Made by a program: the position numbers and the translations under genes. From positions 1 to 39,306 of the forward strand of contig CAKVLT010000013.1 of assembly GCA_934757945.1 (NCBI GenBank): 39,306 nucleotides of DNA, read 5' to 3'. Origin of the DNA: an uncultured Bulleidia sp. (GTDB lineage Bacteria > Bacillota_I > Bacilli_A > Erysipelotrichales > Erysipelotrichaceae). Below, in pieces: positions 23,200-31,866 of this stretch. Positions within the stretch are counted from its first letter, which is position 1. The number at the start of each line of letters is the position of its first letter. Under the pieces are notes generated by a model. The model ran no database searches, was not told the origin of the DNA, and saw only the letters and a list, made by a program, of their open reading frames with translations.

Positions 23200-25587
23200 A
23201 TGAAACAATCAGGGTCAGGAACATACGTCATCGATGATGACTACACAATCGTCACATACAACGATGTAGCAGGAAAGCTGTATCCACAGCTTGAAAAAGG
23301 TAAAAAATGTTACGCCTGTCTTATGAAAAGAGACACGCCTTGTTTTAACTGCCCTGTACAGAATAATATAAAAGGGCCTAACAGTTATGTAGATCCTTTA
23401 CGCAATGTCCTTGAAACCGTAGATGCCGTAGATGTTCCACTGGAAGATGGAAGACATGGTCATGCCCTTGTCTTTTCCACTTTGGAAGTTGCAGAGAATA
23501 CCTCAGATATTTCCGTTGCCAATGATCTCAGACTGGTAGGAATTATCAATGCCCTGTCCATTAACTACACTATGGTTTTCTCTGTGGATATTGGAAGTCA
23601 TTACACACAGATTCTGCGTTCTGAAAAAGATGTACTTGGTATCCATGAAGCTTTAAAGCTGGATAACACCTATGAAAACGTTCTGCGTACCTATGTAGAG
23701 AAAAATGTCTTTGAAAAAGATAAAAAGAAAGTACTGGAAAATCTGAAATTCACCACATGTATTTCCAGATTACAAGGTGTGGACAGCTTTAAGATTCATT
23801 TCAGAGCTGTCATTCACAATGAGATACATCATTACTATTGTAAAGTGGTCAAAGCTTCTCAGAATAATACAATACATTCCTTTATCCTGGCATTTGCCAA
23901 TGAAGATCTGGATATTGCCAGCACAGAAGATGAATCTTATCGTTTTGAAAAGAAAAGAAAACTTCTGATTGTAGAAGACAACGAGCTGAACAGAAGTATG
24001 CTGATAAGCATTCTGGAAGATACCTACGAATGTCTGGAAGCCACCAACGGAGAAGAAGGCTTAAAAGTCCTGCAGGATCACTACGGAGAGATTTCCTGTA
24101 TGTTACTGGATATACAGATGCCTGTAATGGATGGATTTGAAGTGCTGGAAAGAATCAGGAAAGATTCCCTGCTCTCCTCCATTCCTGTCATCATCACTAC
24201 TGGCAGTAATCATCTGGAAGATGAACTCAGATGTCTGGATCTTGGAGCAGCAGATTATATCACCAAACCATATAATCCACGTGCCATTCATGCACGTGTC
24301 AAAAATATCATCAAACTGAAGGAATCTGCAGCGACTATTTCTACCATCGAAACAGATACTCTGACAGATGCCTATACAGAACAGGCTTTCTACCATCATG
24401 CAGGCCATTATCTGGAACTGCATCCTCAGAAAAACCTGCACTTATGTGCCGTCAATATTAAAGGATTGCGTCTGATCAATGACATCTATGGTGAAAAATC
24501 AGGAGATTCTCTGATTATCTACCTGGATAAAATACTGGAAAAATCTTTCCCGGATGCCATTATCTGCAGATCTTCGGGAGACCACTTCATTTTGCTGAGC
24601 AGCCACGAAGACTATTTTGACAATGAAAGCATATCCAAAATATGTACCTCTTTCTTAAAAGAAGCACCTATTGCCAATGTGGTAATACAGTTCGGTATAT
24701 ACCTGCACATAGACACTTCTTTACCATTAAGAGTACTGTGTGACAGAACTTTGGCCACACTCCACAGTATTACCAATACGTATTCTGAAAATATAGCGTA
24801 TTACGACAGAAAAATCTCTGAACAATTCCTCAATCAGCAACAGATGGAATCCAACTTTGATGCCGCTATTGCCAATAAAGAATTTCAGGTATATTTCCAG
24901 CCTCAGGTAAATACCCAAAATGGTCAGATTGAAAGTGCAGAGGCACTGGTCAGATGGATTAAAGACGGGAAAATGATTTCTCCGGGAGAATTTATACCTG
25001 TATTTGAAAGAGACGGTCTGATTGTCAAACTGGATATGTATATGTTTGAATCTGTCTGTAAGATTCAGCATGATGCCCTTATGAACAAAGAAAAAGTATT
25101 CCCGATTTCCATCAACCTGTCACGTGCAAGTCTGCATCACGATGGTATCGTCAATACATATCTCGATATTTTAAAGAAATACGAGATTCCATCTCAGCTA
25201 GTACCGATAGAACTGACAGAATCAGAAGCTTACTATGGCAAATCTTTCATCAATGCCACCAGGAAGTTTTCTGAAGCAGGATTTGTATTGCATCTGGATG
25301 ATTTTGGATCAGGGTACTCTTCTTTAGCCTCACTCAATGAACTTCCATTCCATGTACTGAAACTGGATAAGAGTCTGGTGGATAACATTACAAATGAAAA
25401 AGGCAGACTGCTTATCTGTTATGTCACCATCCTGGCACACGGTCTTGGCCTACAGGTTCTTGCAGAAGGTGTAGAGACAAAAGAACAGGTTGACCTGTTA
25501 AAAACTGTAGAGTGCGATACCATTCAGGGATTCTATTATTATAAGCCTATGAATCGCAAGGATTTTCGTACCCTTATAGGAAAATAG
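23200..25587 (+). CDS. c-di-GMP phosphodiesterase: PAS-like + REC + degenerate GGDEF + EAL
   Basis: A 795-residue signalling protein without membrane spans. Order: PAS-like N-terminus with a cysteine cluster (C37-x2-C40-x7-C48-x2-C51), a second sensor-like region (about 100-230), a receiver domain (about 250-375, phospho-acceptor Asp in CMLLDIQMPVMDG), a GGDEF domain whose motif is SGDHF (no cyclase activity expected), and an EAL domain with AEALVRW, LDDFGSGYSSL and QGFYYYKPM. It should hydrolyse c-di-GMP to pGpG under control of the receiver and the Cys-rich sensor. ATG 23200 is chosen because AGGAA sits 10 bases upstream; a TTG at 23191 is too close to it. Followed by a separate diguanylate cyclase gene. 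Confidence 0.9.
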   Translation: MKQSGSGTYVIDDDYTIVTYNDVAGKLYPQLEKGKKCYACLMKRDTPCFNCPVQNNIKGPNSYVDPLRNVLETVDAVDVPLEDGRHGHALVFSTLEVAENTSDISVANDLRLVGIINALSINYTMVFSVDIGSHYTQILRSEKDVLGIHEALKLDNTYENVLRTYVEKNVFEKDKKKVLENLKFTTCISRLQGVDSFKIHFRAVIHNEIHHYYCKVVKASQNNTIHSFILAFANEDLDIASTEDESYRFEKKRKLLIVEDNELNRSMLISILEDTYECLEATNGEEGLKVLQDHYGEISCMLLDIQMPVMDGFEVLERIRKDSLLSSIPVIITTGSNHLEDELRCLDLGAADYITKPYNPRAIHARVKNIIKLKESAATISTIETDTLTDAYTEQAFYHHAGHYLELHPQKNLHLCAVNIKGLRLINDIYGEKSGDSLIIYLDKILEKSFPDAIICRSSGDHFILLSSHEDYFDNESISKICTSFLKEAPIANVVIQFGIYLHIDTSLPLRVLCDRTLATLHSITNTYSENIAYYDRKISEQFLNQQQMESNFDAAIANKEFQVYFQPQVNTQNGQIESAEALVRWIKDGKMISPGEFIPVFERDGLIVKLDMYMFESVCKIQHDALMNKEKVFPISINLSRASLHHDGIVNTYLDILKKYEIPSQLVPIELTESEAYYGKSFINATRKFSEAGFVLHLDDFGSGYSSLASLNELPFHVLKLDKSLVDNITNEKGRLLICYVTILAHGLGLQVLAEGVETKEQVDLLKTVECDTIQGFYYYKPMNRKDFRTLIGK

Positions 25588-25592
25588 TATTT

Positions 25593-25629
25593 AAAAAACG
25601 TCTGCAGTAGTATTCTGAAGACGTTTTTT
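25593..25629. terminator. bidirectional terminator between the phosphodiesterase and cyclase genes
   Basis: AAAAAACGTCT and AGACGTTTTTT form an 11-bp stem with T-tracts on both strands. It separates the two c-di-GMP genes, though read-through is possible. Confidence 0.8.
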
Positions 25630-25657
25630 GCAAAGAAAAGAAAGGAAGTATTACAGC

Positions 25658-26776
25658 ATGATTGCATCTTTAGAAGTCTACATTGCCTGTCTGAGTGTAT
25701 TGGCACTACTGCTTACACATTCACAACATTCCTCCCTGATTGACTATCAGAAGAAATATTACAGGCTTGCAATTATCTGTAATATCCTCTTCATTCTTCA
25801 GGAAGCTGTATGGCTGTTTATTGACGGCACTTCATTCATTGTCATCAACTGGATCTTAAACATTCTGTACTTCATTATTGCTACCGCCGCATCTTATTCA
25901 TGGTATCTGTTTTCGCAATATGATGCCTTGTGCAACAACACACTTTCAAAACAGCAGATGCTTGTGGCTTTTATCCCTTTTCTTGTGGTAATTGCCCTGG
26001 CACTTACGTCTCCTATACATCATATGCTGTTCTATATTGATCAGTTTAACAGATATGTACGTGGGCCTATGTACTTCATTCAGCCTATGATTTCCTATGG
26101 CTACCTGATATATTCCAGCATTTCTTCATTTTATAAATTCAAAATCTGCAGACAGTACACTGAAAAGCAAAGATTCAGAACATTATACAGATCCATTCTG
26201 ACCACCATCTTTGCAGGTGCTATTCAGATTATGTATCCAGATACTCTGATTTTATGTATCGGAACCACCTTTTCTTTCCTGTATATCTTCTTAAACTTTC
26301 AGGAAATGGGCATCTCCAAAGATGCTTTGACAGGATTAAACAATCGTACAGCGATGTATGAGTATCTCAATGCCATTGCTAGACAAGCCGCATTATCTCA
26401 CAGCATCTATATCTACGTGCTGGATCTGGATAACTTCAAAAGCATCAATGATACCCTGGGGCATGTTGAAGGAGATAAAGCTTTAAAGGAAGCAGGTTCT
26501 GTTTTAAAGAAATCCTGCATGATTTCTTCTGACTTTGTCGCAAGATACGGAGGAGATGAATTTATCATGATTCATGATACTTCGCGTGATTTAGACCCTT
26601 CTGTCTTTTCCACACATATCCAGGATGTTGTACGATCCTACTCTTTAAAATATCCTATTGCATTTTCTATCGGCTATACCTTATTTGATGGTAATGCGGA
26701 TACCCTTCAACGTACTATTGAAAACGCAGACGCAAAGATGTATCAGGAAAAATCCGGAAAGCAAACACGCAAATAA
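25658..26776 (+). CDS. membrane-bound diguanylate cyclase
   Basis: A 372-residue protein: an N-terminal membrane module with about seven predicted spans (residues 1-215), then a GGDEF domain with the intact motif RYGGDEF near residue 300 and the metal-binding DLDNFKSINDTLGH. It makes c-di-GMP from two GTP. The inhibitory RxxD site is absent: the sequence five residues before the motif is MISSD, so product inhibition is not expected. ATG 25658 follows AAAGGAAG. Paired in tandem with the EAL phosphodiesterase, suggesting opposing control of one pool. Confidence 0.9.
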   Translation: MIASLEVYIACLSVLALLLTHSQHSSLIDYQKKYYRLAIICNILFILQEAVWLFIDGTSFIVINWILNILYFIIATAASYSWYLFSQYDALCNNTLSKQQMLVAFIPFLVVIALALTSPIHHMLFYIDQFNRYVRGPMYFIQPMISYGYLIYSSISSFYKFKICRQYTEKQRFRTLYRSILTTIFAGAIQIMYPDTLILCIGTTFSFLYIFLNFQEMGISKDALTGLNNRTAMYEYLNAIARQAALSHSIYIYVLDLDNFKSINDTLGHVEGDKALKEAGSVLKKSCMISSDFVARYGGDEFIMIHDTSRDLDPSVFSTHIQDVVRSYSLKYPIAFSIGYTLFDGNADTLQRTIENADAKMYQEKSGKQTRK

Positions 26777-26831
26777 CGGATAAAGGCTATCTGCGCATAG
26801 ATGTTTATACCACATTTCCAAAAATTGCAAG

Positions 26832-26854
26832 CTGTGAAACAAAACGTTTCACAG
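26832..26854. repeat. unexplained 9-bp inverted repeat
   Basis: CTGTGAAAC-AAAAC-GTTTCACAG lies 56 bases after the cyclase stop. It has no T-tract, so it is not a standard terminator; it may be an operator or an RNA hairpin. Confidence 0.5.
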
Positions 26855-26906
26855 ATCTAAAAATTCATTGCTCATTTGATAATTTTTGAAATGACAACAA
26901 ACTTCA

Positions 26907-26936
26907 AAAACACCACAGGATACCCTGTGGTGTTTT
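26907..26936. terminator. bidirectional terminator between convergent cyclase and OB-fold genes
   Basis: AACACCACAGG / CCTGTGGTGTT, 11-bp perfect stem with a 4-base loop and T-tracts on both sides. Confidence 0.88.
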
Positions 26937-26937
26937 G

Positions 26938-27429
26938 TTACAGTTTCTGAGGGATCAGACTTGCATTCATACTCTTTGGACGTCTTGCGTTCACTCTTCC
27001 AATCTTGAAGATACCGCTGGCTGTAATACTGACTTCAGGTAAACGTCCAGGATATTTTTCCTGATCAGCCTGTCTTAAATAGATTCTCCCCTGAATCATG
27101 ACTCTGTCCCCTTCTTCAAGGTCATAGGCTTCATCCGCATGATAGCCTTTTGCACTGAAGGAAATCACATTTTCAGAGCCAAGATCATCATGTACATGAT
27201 AATACGTTCTGCTATGTGTCTCTTTTAACATGACACCGATTTTTTTATCCAGATTACGTACAGTCACTTTACCGAATGCCATCTTTTCACTCTTGTCTTT
27301 ACCAAGATCTGTACGTAAATGTACAATACCGTCATGCTCAATCGTACCGATTACCGTCACGTAATAACAGACAATCTCACGATGCTGATCACGAATGGTC
27401 TCAAATAAAAAATAGTCTTTAGCTGCCAT
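26938..27429 (-). CDS. OB-fold / SSB-like protein of unknown function
   Basis: A 163-residue protein without signal peptide or spans. The pattern of strands and the stretches YYVTVIGTIEH, ISFSAKGYHADEAYDL and EEGDRVMIQGRIYLR resemble the OB fold of single-stranded DNA-binding proteins, where a KGD-V-V-G-R strand follows the binding face. The C-terminus (ARRPKSMNASLIPQKL) lacks the acidic tip of true SSB, so it is not the housekeeping SSB. Single-gene unit with ribosome site AAGGGG. Assignment is by pattern only. Confidence 0.6.
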   Translation of the reverse strand: MAAKDYFLFETIRDQHREIVCYYVTVIGTIEHDGIVHLRTDLGKDKSEKMAFGKVTVRNLDKKIGVMLKETHSRTYYHVHDDLGSENVISFSAKGYHADEAYDLEEGDRVMIQGRIYLRQADQEKYPGRLPEVSITASGIFKIGRVNARRPKSMNASLIPQKL

Positions 27430-27501
27430 TATTTAACCCCTTATATATTGTTGATATGTAATGTATAGATGTGATATCTGATTCACGTTGTTTATAATAC
27501 C

Positions 27502-27527
27502 AAAAAAAAAGAGAGATTTCTCTCTCT
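27502..27527 (-). terminator. terminator of the receptor-kinase operon
   Basis: On the minus strand AGAGAGA / TCTCTCT with loop GAAA, followed by nine T. The kinase stop codon overlaps the 5' arm. Confidence 0.9.
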
Positions 27528-30018
27528 ATTTCAAGAATTTTGCCAGTGTCTGATGCAGTTGTGCAATATCCACAGGTTTTGTCAGATGAGCATTCATACC
27601 TGCCTGCAGACTTCTTTCCACATCTTCATGGAATGCATTGGCACTCATGGCTATAACAGGAATTGTCTTCGCGTCCTCTTTTCCCATAGACCGTATTTCT
27701 TCCGTTGCCTGTAAACCATCTTTTACCGGCATCATGACATCCATCAGGATGGCATCATAGGTACCCGCAGTACTGTTTTTAAACATATCCACTGCCTGTT
27801 GTCCATTCCATGCCTTATCCACATGTATCTTTTCCTTCTCCAGCAGGAATTCTATGATTTCCATGTTCATTTCATTGTCTTCTACTACCAGAACACGTTT
27901 TCCTTCAAGAGAACCCGCAAATACTTCCTCACCATTTTTATCTTTCTGTGCAGTATATTGTGTATCTATATCCAGTGGCAAGATTACCGTAAAGGCAGAA
28001 CCCTTTCCAGGCGTGCTTTCCAAAGTGATTGTTCCATGCATGGCTTCTACAAGTTCTTTAGTAATTGCCAATCCCAGCCCTGTACCTGTATAAGTACTTC
28101 TTGCAGGATTAGTTTCCTGTGAGAAGGGTTCAAAGGCTTTTTTTTGGAACTCTTCACTCATGCCAAGTCCCGTATCCTCACAGATAAAGCAATACTTTCC
28201 ATCCTCCAATTCACTTGCATATAAACGTACACTTCCTTTAGATGGTGTATATTTAATCGCATTGGACACAAGATTCTGCAATATCTGCTGCAAATGCAGA
28301 GGGCTTCCCAGCACATGGGTATGCCGTAATGCACTATCCTCCATTGTAAAATTCACACCTGCAGTTTCTGCCTGTACATTGGTAACTGACTGCAAAGTTT
28401 CCAGTATGGTCACAAGATCCAAAGGCACATGTTCTATCCGCACATTACCGGATTCCAGTTTATTCATATCCAGCACATTATTCACAAGATCCAGTAAGAA
28501 TCCTGATGCACGTTCTATTTTATCTCTGCATTCCTTCTGTTTCTGCATATCCTCAGGATAATGATTACCTATCTCTATCATTCCTCTGATACCGTTGATT
28601 GGTGTACGTATATCATGAGACATTCTTCGTAAGAAATCTGTTTTGGCAATATTGGCACGTTTTGCTTCAATAGCAGTCTTTTCCAGTTTCTTATTGAATT
28701 CCAGTTCTCTGACTTTGGACTGTGTAATATCCATAGTCAGATATAAAGCCTCGACAACATTTTCTTCTTCATCCCATGTCTGAGGCACAATACTGGTTGT
28801 AATCCAGCCATCCTTGACATCTTTATAAGAATAGCTGAGATTTCTGGCATGCTGTAATCTTTCTGCCACACTGGTGTAGTTTGAAAATTCCATGTGCCCT
28901 TTCTGATATTCTTCCTGAATAAATTCAGAAGTAAAAGTCTTTAAGACCACCGACACATTCATGCCATCTTTCATTCTGTCCTTAATGCTTTCCGGCACTT
29001 TAATCACTTCTATCTTGCCATTGAAAAGATTCACACTAAACATGGTACTGTACATATCTCCAATCGCATCCACAATACGATACTGTTTCTTCAAAGCTTC
29101 CACATTCTGTCTTTCCATATAATTCTGATATATCAAAAAGGCTATCCAAAAAAGACCATATATCACTAATCCTGCCAGCAAAATCACAATCAGATTCCTG
29201 TAAACAGCTATAGAAGGAAAAAACTCATAAATGAGATATTCTCCAGAGATAAACTTTGCTCCATACCACTCACTTCCCTCACACACAAAACTCTGCAGTT
29301 CTTCCGATGGAACAAAAGTATAGTTATCTAATAAAGCCTGAACCTTCTCTGTATCTTCTTCATTGGAACACAGTACCGTATTTTCCTCATTGCATACCAC
29401 TACGATACCATTTTTAGGAAAGGTAATATTGGTAAACAGAGAAGTAAGAATAGTAGTCTTTGTAAGATCATCATATCCGACTTTTCTTGTACATCCCAGA
29501 AGAATCCCCGGCTGATCCTTTCTTGCCATGACCACTACATCATATTCTTCCCCCTGTACCATTTCTCTTTTCAGAAATTCTTTTTCAGGATACGTATAAA
29601 TATCCGTGATATACTCTCGGGATAAAAACTCTTCCCAGTCAGAATAAGGGTTTTCCTGCCGGCCCCATTGAGCTTCTACTTCCCTATTGCCATTCATGGC
29701 AATAATGGCATCCAGATGCTGATCATCCACATATTCTTCAAGACGTGTACTGCCTTCTTCCAGTAATCTGGAGAATTCCGTCATCTTATCCGATAATCGT
29801 ATAAGACTTTTGGACATATCGTCATACATATACTGGTCATAGATTTCCAGACGTTGACATGCAAAGGCAAACACCTCATCTCTGTCCACATCTGCAGAAT
29901 GTATAGAATGCGTTCCCACTACAGAAAAAACAATCAAAAAGAGCACCAGGGCCCCTATAGCACTCATAATATGCAATTTATGATTTTCTCCGAACAGGTT
30001 CCATTTCTTTTCAGTCAT
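27526..30018 (-). CDS. hybrid sensor histidine kinase with receiver domain
   Basis: An 830-residue membrane kinase. A transmembrane segment at about 17-40 and another at about 285-307 enclose an extracellular sensor of some 240 residues. After a PAS-like cytoplasmic region comes HisKA (phospho-His in RRMSHDIRTPING), the ATPase domain (QNLVSNAIKYTP, EDTGLGMS, GTGLGLAITKEL) and a C-terminal receiver (Asp in AILMDVMMPVKDG). No HPt or output domain is attached, and none is nearby. ATG 30018 overlaps the upstream receptor gene by 8 bases and uses GGAGG within that gene's last codons. The two are co-translated, so the lipoprotein is probably its sensor partner. Confidence 0.92.
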   Translation of the reverse strand: MTEKKWNLFGENHKLHIMSAIGALVLFLIVFSVVGTHSIHSADVDRDEVFAFACQRLEIYDQYMYDDMSKSLIRLSDKMTEFSRLLEEGSTRLEEYVDDQHLDAIIAMNGNREVEAQWGRQENPYSDWEEFLSREYITDIYTYPEKEFLKREMVQGEEYDVVVMARKDQPGILLGCTRKVGYDDLTKTTILTSLFTNITFPKNGIVVVCNEENTVLCSNEEDTEKVQALLDNYTFVPSEELQSFVCEGSEWYGAKFISGEYLIYEFFPSIAVYRNLIVILLAGLVIYGLFWIAFLIYQNYMERQNVEALKKQYRIVDAIGDMYSTMFSVNLFNGKIEVIKVPESIKDRMKDGMNVSVVLKTFTSEFIQEEYQKGHMEFSNYTSVAERLQHARNLSYSYKDVKDGWITTSIVPQTWDEEENVVEALYLTMDITQSKVRELEFNKKLEKTAIEAKRANIAKTDFLRRMSHDIRTPINGIRGMIEIGNHYPEDMQKQKECRDKIERASGFLLDLVNNVLDMNKLESGNVRIEHVPLDLVTILETLQSVTNVQAETAGVNFTMEDSALRHTHVLGSPLHLQQILQNLVSNAIKYTPSKGSVRLYASELEDGKYCFICEDTGLGMSEEFQKKAFEPFSQETNPARSTYTGTGLGLAITKELVEAMHGTITLESTPGKGSAFTVILPLDIDTQYTAQKDKNGEEVFAGSLEGKRVLVVEDNEMNMEIIEFLLEKEKIHVDKAWNGQQAVDMFKNSTAGTYDAILMDVMMPVKDGLQATEEIRSMGKEDAKTIPVIAMSANAFHEDVERSLQAGMNAHLTKPVDIAQLHQTLAKFLK

Positions 30019-30805
30019 CTTTTCCTCCAAGGGCATATTCTGCATCCAGGCCATATGTTTCTACTATCTTTCGAATTGTACCATCCTGATTCAAACTGTT
30101 CAGCTCTTTATCCAGAGTCTTTACAAAAGTGGAATCATACGTTTTTGAAAATGCCACGCCCAGATCTGAAGAATATATGCTTTCTTCCAGAGATCTGAAA
30201 TTGTCCGGATTTGTGTCCATGAAAGAACGCATAGCACTTTCATGACCACAGATACCATCCAGATATCCTTTTCTCATTGTTCCATATATTTCTTTTACAT
30301 TTGAAAAAGAATATATTTTTTTCACTTCAGGTAATCCATATTCCTCATGATGTGTCAGAAGTTCTTCAGGTTTTGTTGTAGCCTGTACGCCTATCTCTTT
30401 CCCCTGAAGATCCTGCAAGGTAAATATATCACTGTCCTTTCGCACCACAACAAGCTGTCTGGAATGCATATATGGACCTGCCCATTGATACTCTTCTTCT
30501 CTGCCATTCATGGAAAAACATCCCCACAGACAATCAATGGAACGATTCTGTAACAGATCTTTTTTCTTTTCCCAGTCTATTTTCGTAAATACTGGCTGCA
30601 CACCCATAGCTTCAAATGCCGTTCTTGCAATGTCCACATCAACACCGTCAAACTCTCCTTCTTCATTTACATAAAAGTAAGGATACACTTCATCACTGCC
30701 TACATATACAGTCTTTGTATACTGTTTTTCCTTTGTCTTTGCACATCCTGTAAAAACCAGACACATACAGATGCACAACAAACATTTTACTGTTCTCTTT
30801 TTCAT
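30011..30805 (-). CDS. extracellular solute-binding lipoprotein (SBP family 3)
   Basis: A 264-residue periplasmic-type binding protein. The signal peptide ends in a lipobox, CLVFTGC, so it is lipid-anchored on the outer face of the membrane. The rest is a Venus-flytrap domain: VGSDEVYPYFYVNEEGEFDG, GVDVDIARTAFEAMG and ELNSLNQDGTIRKI are family-3 (amino-acid or small-molecule binding) features. No ABC permease or ATPase is adjacent; instead the gene overlaps a hybrid kinase. ATG 30805 is chosen for the signal peptide; the longer frame adds 29 residues with no ribosome site. Ligand unknown. Confidence 0.9.
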   Translation of the reverse strand: MKKRTVKCLLCICMCLVFTGCAKTKEKQYTKTVYVGSDEVYPYFYVNEEGEFDGVDVDIARTAFEAMGVQPVFTKIDWEKKKDLLQNRSIDCLWGCFSMNGREEEYQWAGPYMHSRQLVVVRKDSDIFTLQDLQGKEIGVQATTKPEELLTHHEEYGLPEVKKIYSFSNVKEIYGTMRKGYLDGICGHESAMRSFMDTNPDNFRSLEESIYSSDLGVAFSKTYDSTFVKTLDKELNSLNQDGTIRKIVETYGLDAEYALGGKDD

Positions 30806-30841
30806 AGTAACTATTTTTACATAGATATCCTCAATTTCAAG

Positions 30842-30847
30842 TATAAT
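30842..30847 (+). promoter_or_regulatory. -10 box of the P1 peptidase gene in a divergent promoter region
   Basis: TATAAT on the plus strand, 23 bases before the peptidase ATG, overlapping a TATACT (plus 30840-30845) on the minus strand in front of the receptor gene. The two -10 boxes overlap, so the divergent transcripts probably exclude each other. Confidence 0.5.
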
Positions 30848-30870
30848 AGAATAACGAAAGAGGAAAAAAA

Positions 30871-31833
30871 ATGTTACAAACAATAAAACCAATCTCCATT
30901 ACAGAGATTGAAGGCTTTTCCATAGGCCAGGCAGAGCTGATGGAGTCAGGCACGGGTGTGACGGTTATTCTCACAGGTGAAAAAGGAGCCACCTGCGGTG
31001 TGGATATTCGCGGAGGAGGACCAGCTTCAAGAGAATGCGGATTATTGAATCCTTTAGCAGCTAATGATGCTGTACACGCTGTAGTATTATCTGGAGGTTC
31101 CGCATTTGGACTTGACTCCGCTTCCGGTGTCATGAAATACCTGGAGGAAAAAAACATCGGGTTTCCTACAAGTTGCGGTGTAGTACCTATCGTATGTGCA
31201 AGCTGTATCTACGATCTTGAATTTGTTACAAACAAGATAAGACCAGACGCATCTCTTGGATATCAGGCATGTCTGAATGCGCCTAACTTTCAGGAAGGTA
31301 ACTATGGTGCAGGATGCGGAGCTACCTGCGGTAAAGCCATGGGAGAAAAATTCATGATGAAAGCAGGTATCGGTCAGGCCGCAATCCAGCTGGGAGATTT
31401 CAAAATCGGCGCTATAGTTGTTGTCAATGCCATGGGAGATATCTTCGATCCTCATACAGGCAAAAAGATTGCTGGTATGTTAAACCCTCAGGGAAACCTG
31501 GAAACTTCCACTCTGGATGTACTATGTTCAATGGCGGCACCAAACGAAAAGGAAAACACCACTATTGGGGCCATCTTTACCAATGCAAAATTCAACAAAA
31601 CAGAGCTCACCAAGATTGCAGGTATGGCCCATGATGGTTTTGCAAGAGCCATCAACCCTGTTCACACCATGTTTGATGGGGATTCCATCTACGCCTTAAG
31701 CAGTGGAGATATCAAAGTCGATATCAATATTGCCGGCAGTCTTGCTGCAGAAGTCATGGCACAGGCTATTGTCAATGCCGTAAAGCACACCACTGCAAGT
31801 CATGGTATACCATGTGCTGAAGATATCCAGTAA
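30871..31833 (+). CDS. P1 family peptidase (DmpA/S58, Ntn-type aminopeptidase)
   Basis: A 320-residue DmpA-type aminopeptidase. Conserved blocks are GATCGVDIRGGGPASRE near residue 45, VVLSGGSAFGLDSASGVM near 75, and ENTTIGAIFTNA near 230, where the chain is normally self-cleaved so that the new N-terminal Thr or Ser becomes the nucleophile (here Thr in NTTIG). No signal peptide, so cytoplasmic. It removes N-terminal residues from small peptides or amides; real substrates are unknown. Strong ribosome site AGAGGAA. Single-gene unit. Confidence 0.93.
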   Translation: MLQTIKPISITEIEGFSIGQAELMESGTGVTVILTGEKGATCGVDIRGGGPASRECGLLNPLAANDAVHAVVLSGGSAFGLDSASGVMKYLEEKNIGFPTSCGVVPIVCASCIYDLEFVTNKIRPDASLGYQACLNAPNFQEGNYGAGCGATCGKAMGEKFMMKAGIGQAAIQLGDFKIGAIVVVNAMGDIFDPHTGKKIAGMLNPQGNLETSTLDVLCSMAAPNEKENTTIGAIFTNAKFNKTELTKIAGMAHDGFARAINPVHTMFDGDSIYALSSGDIKVDINIAGSLAAEVMAQAIVNAVKHTTASHGIPCAEDIQ

Positions 31834-31866
31834 AAAAGAACGGTTCACTCCAGAACCGTTCTTTTT
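31833..31866. terminator. bidirectional terminator between the P1 peptidase and MATE genes
   Basis: AAAAAGAACGGTTC and GAACCGTTCTTTTT, a perfect 14-bp stem with a 6-base loop and T-tracts on both strands. Confidence 0.95.

Noticed and set aside
23777..25071. Several open frames of 60-114 codons within the phosphodiesterase gene, both strands
   Set aside because: Shadows of the main frame without ribosome sites or domain features.
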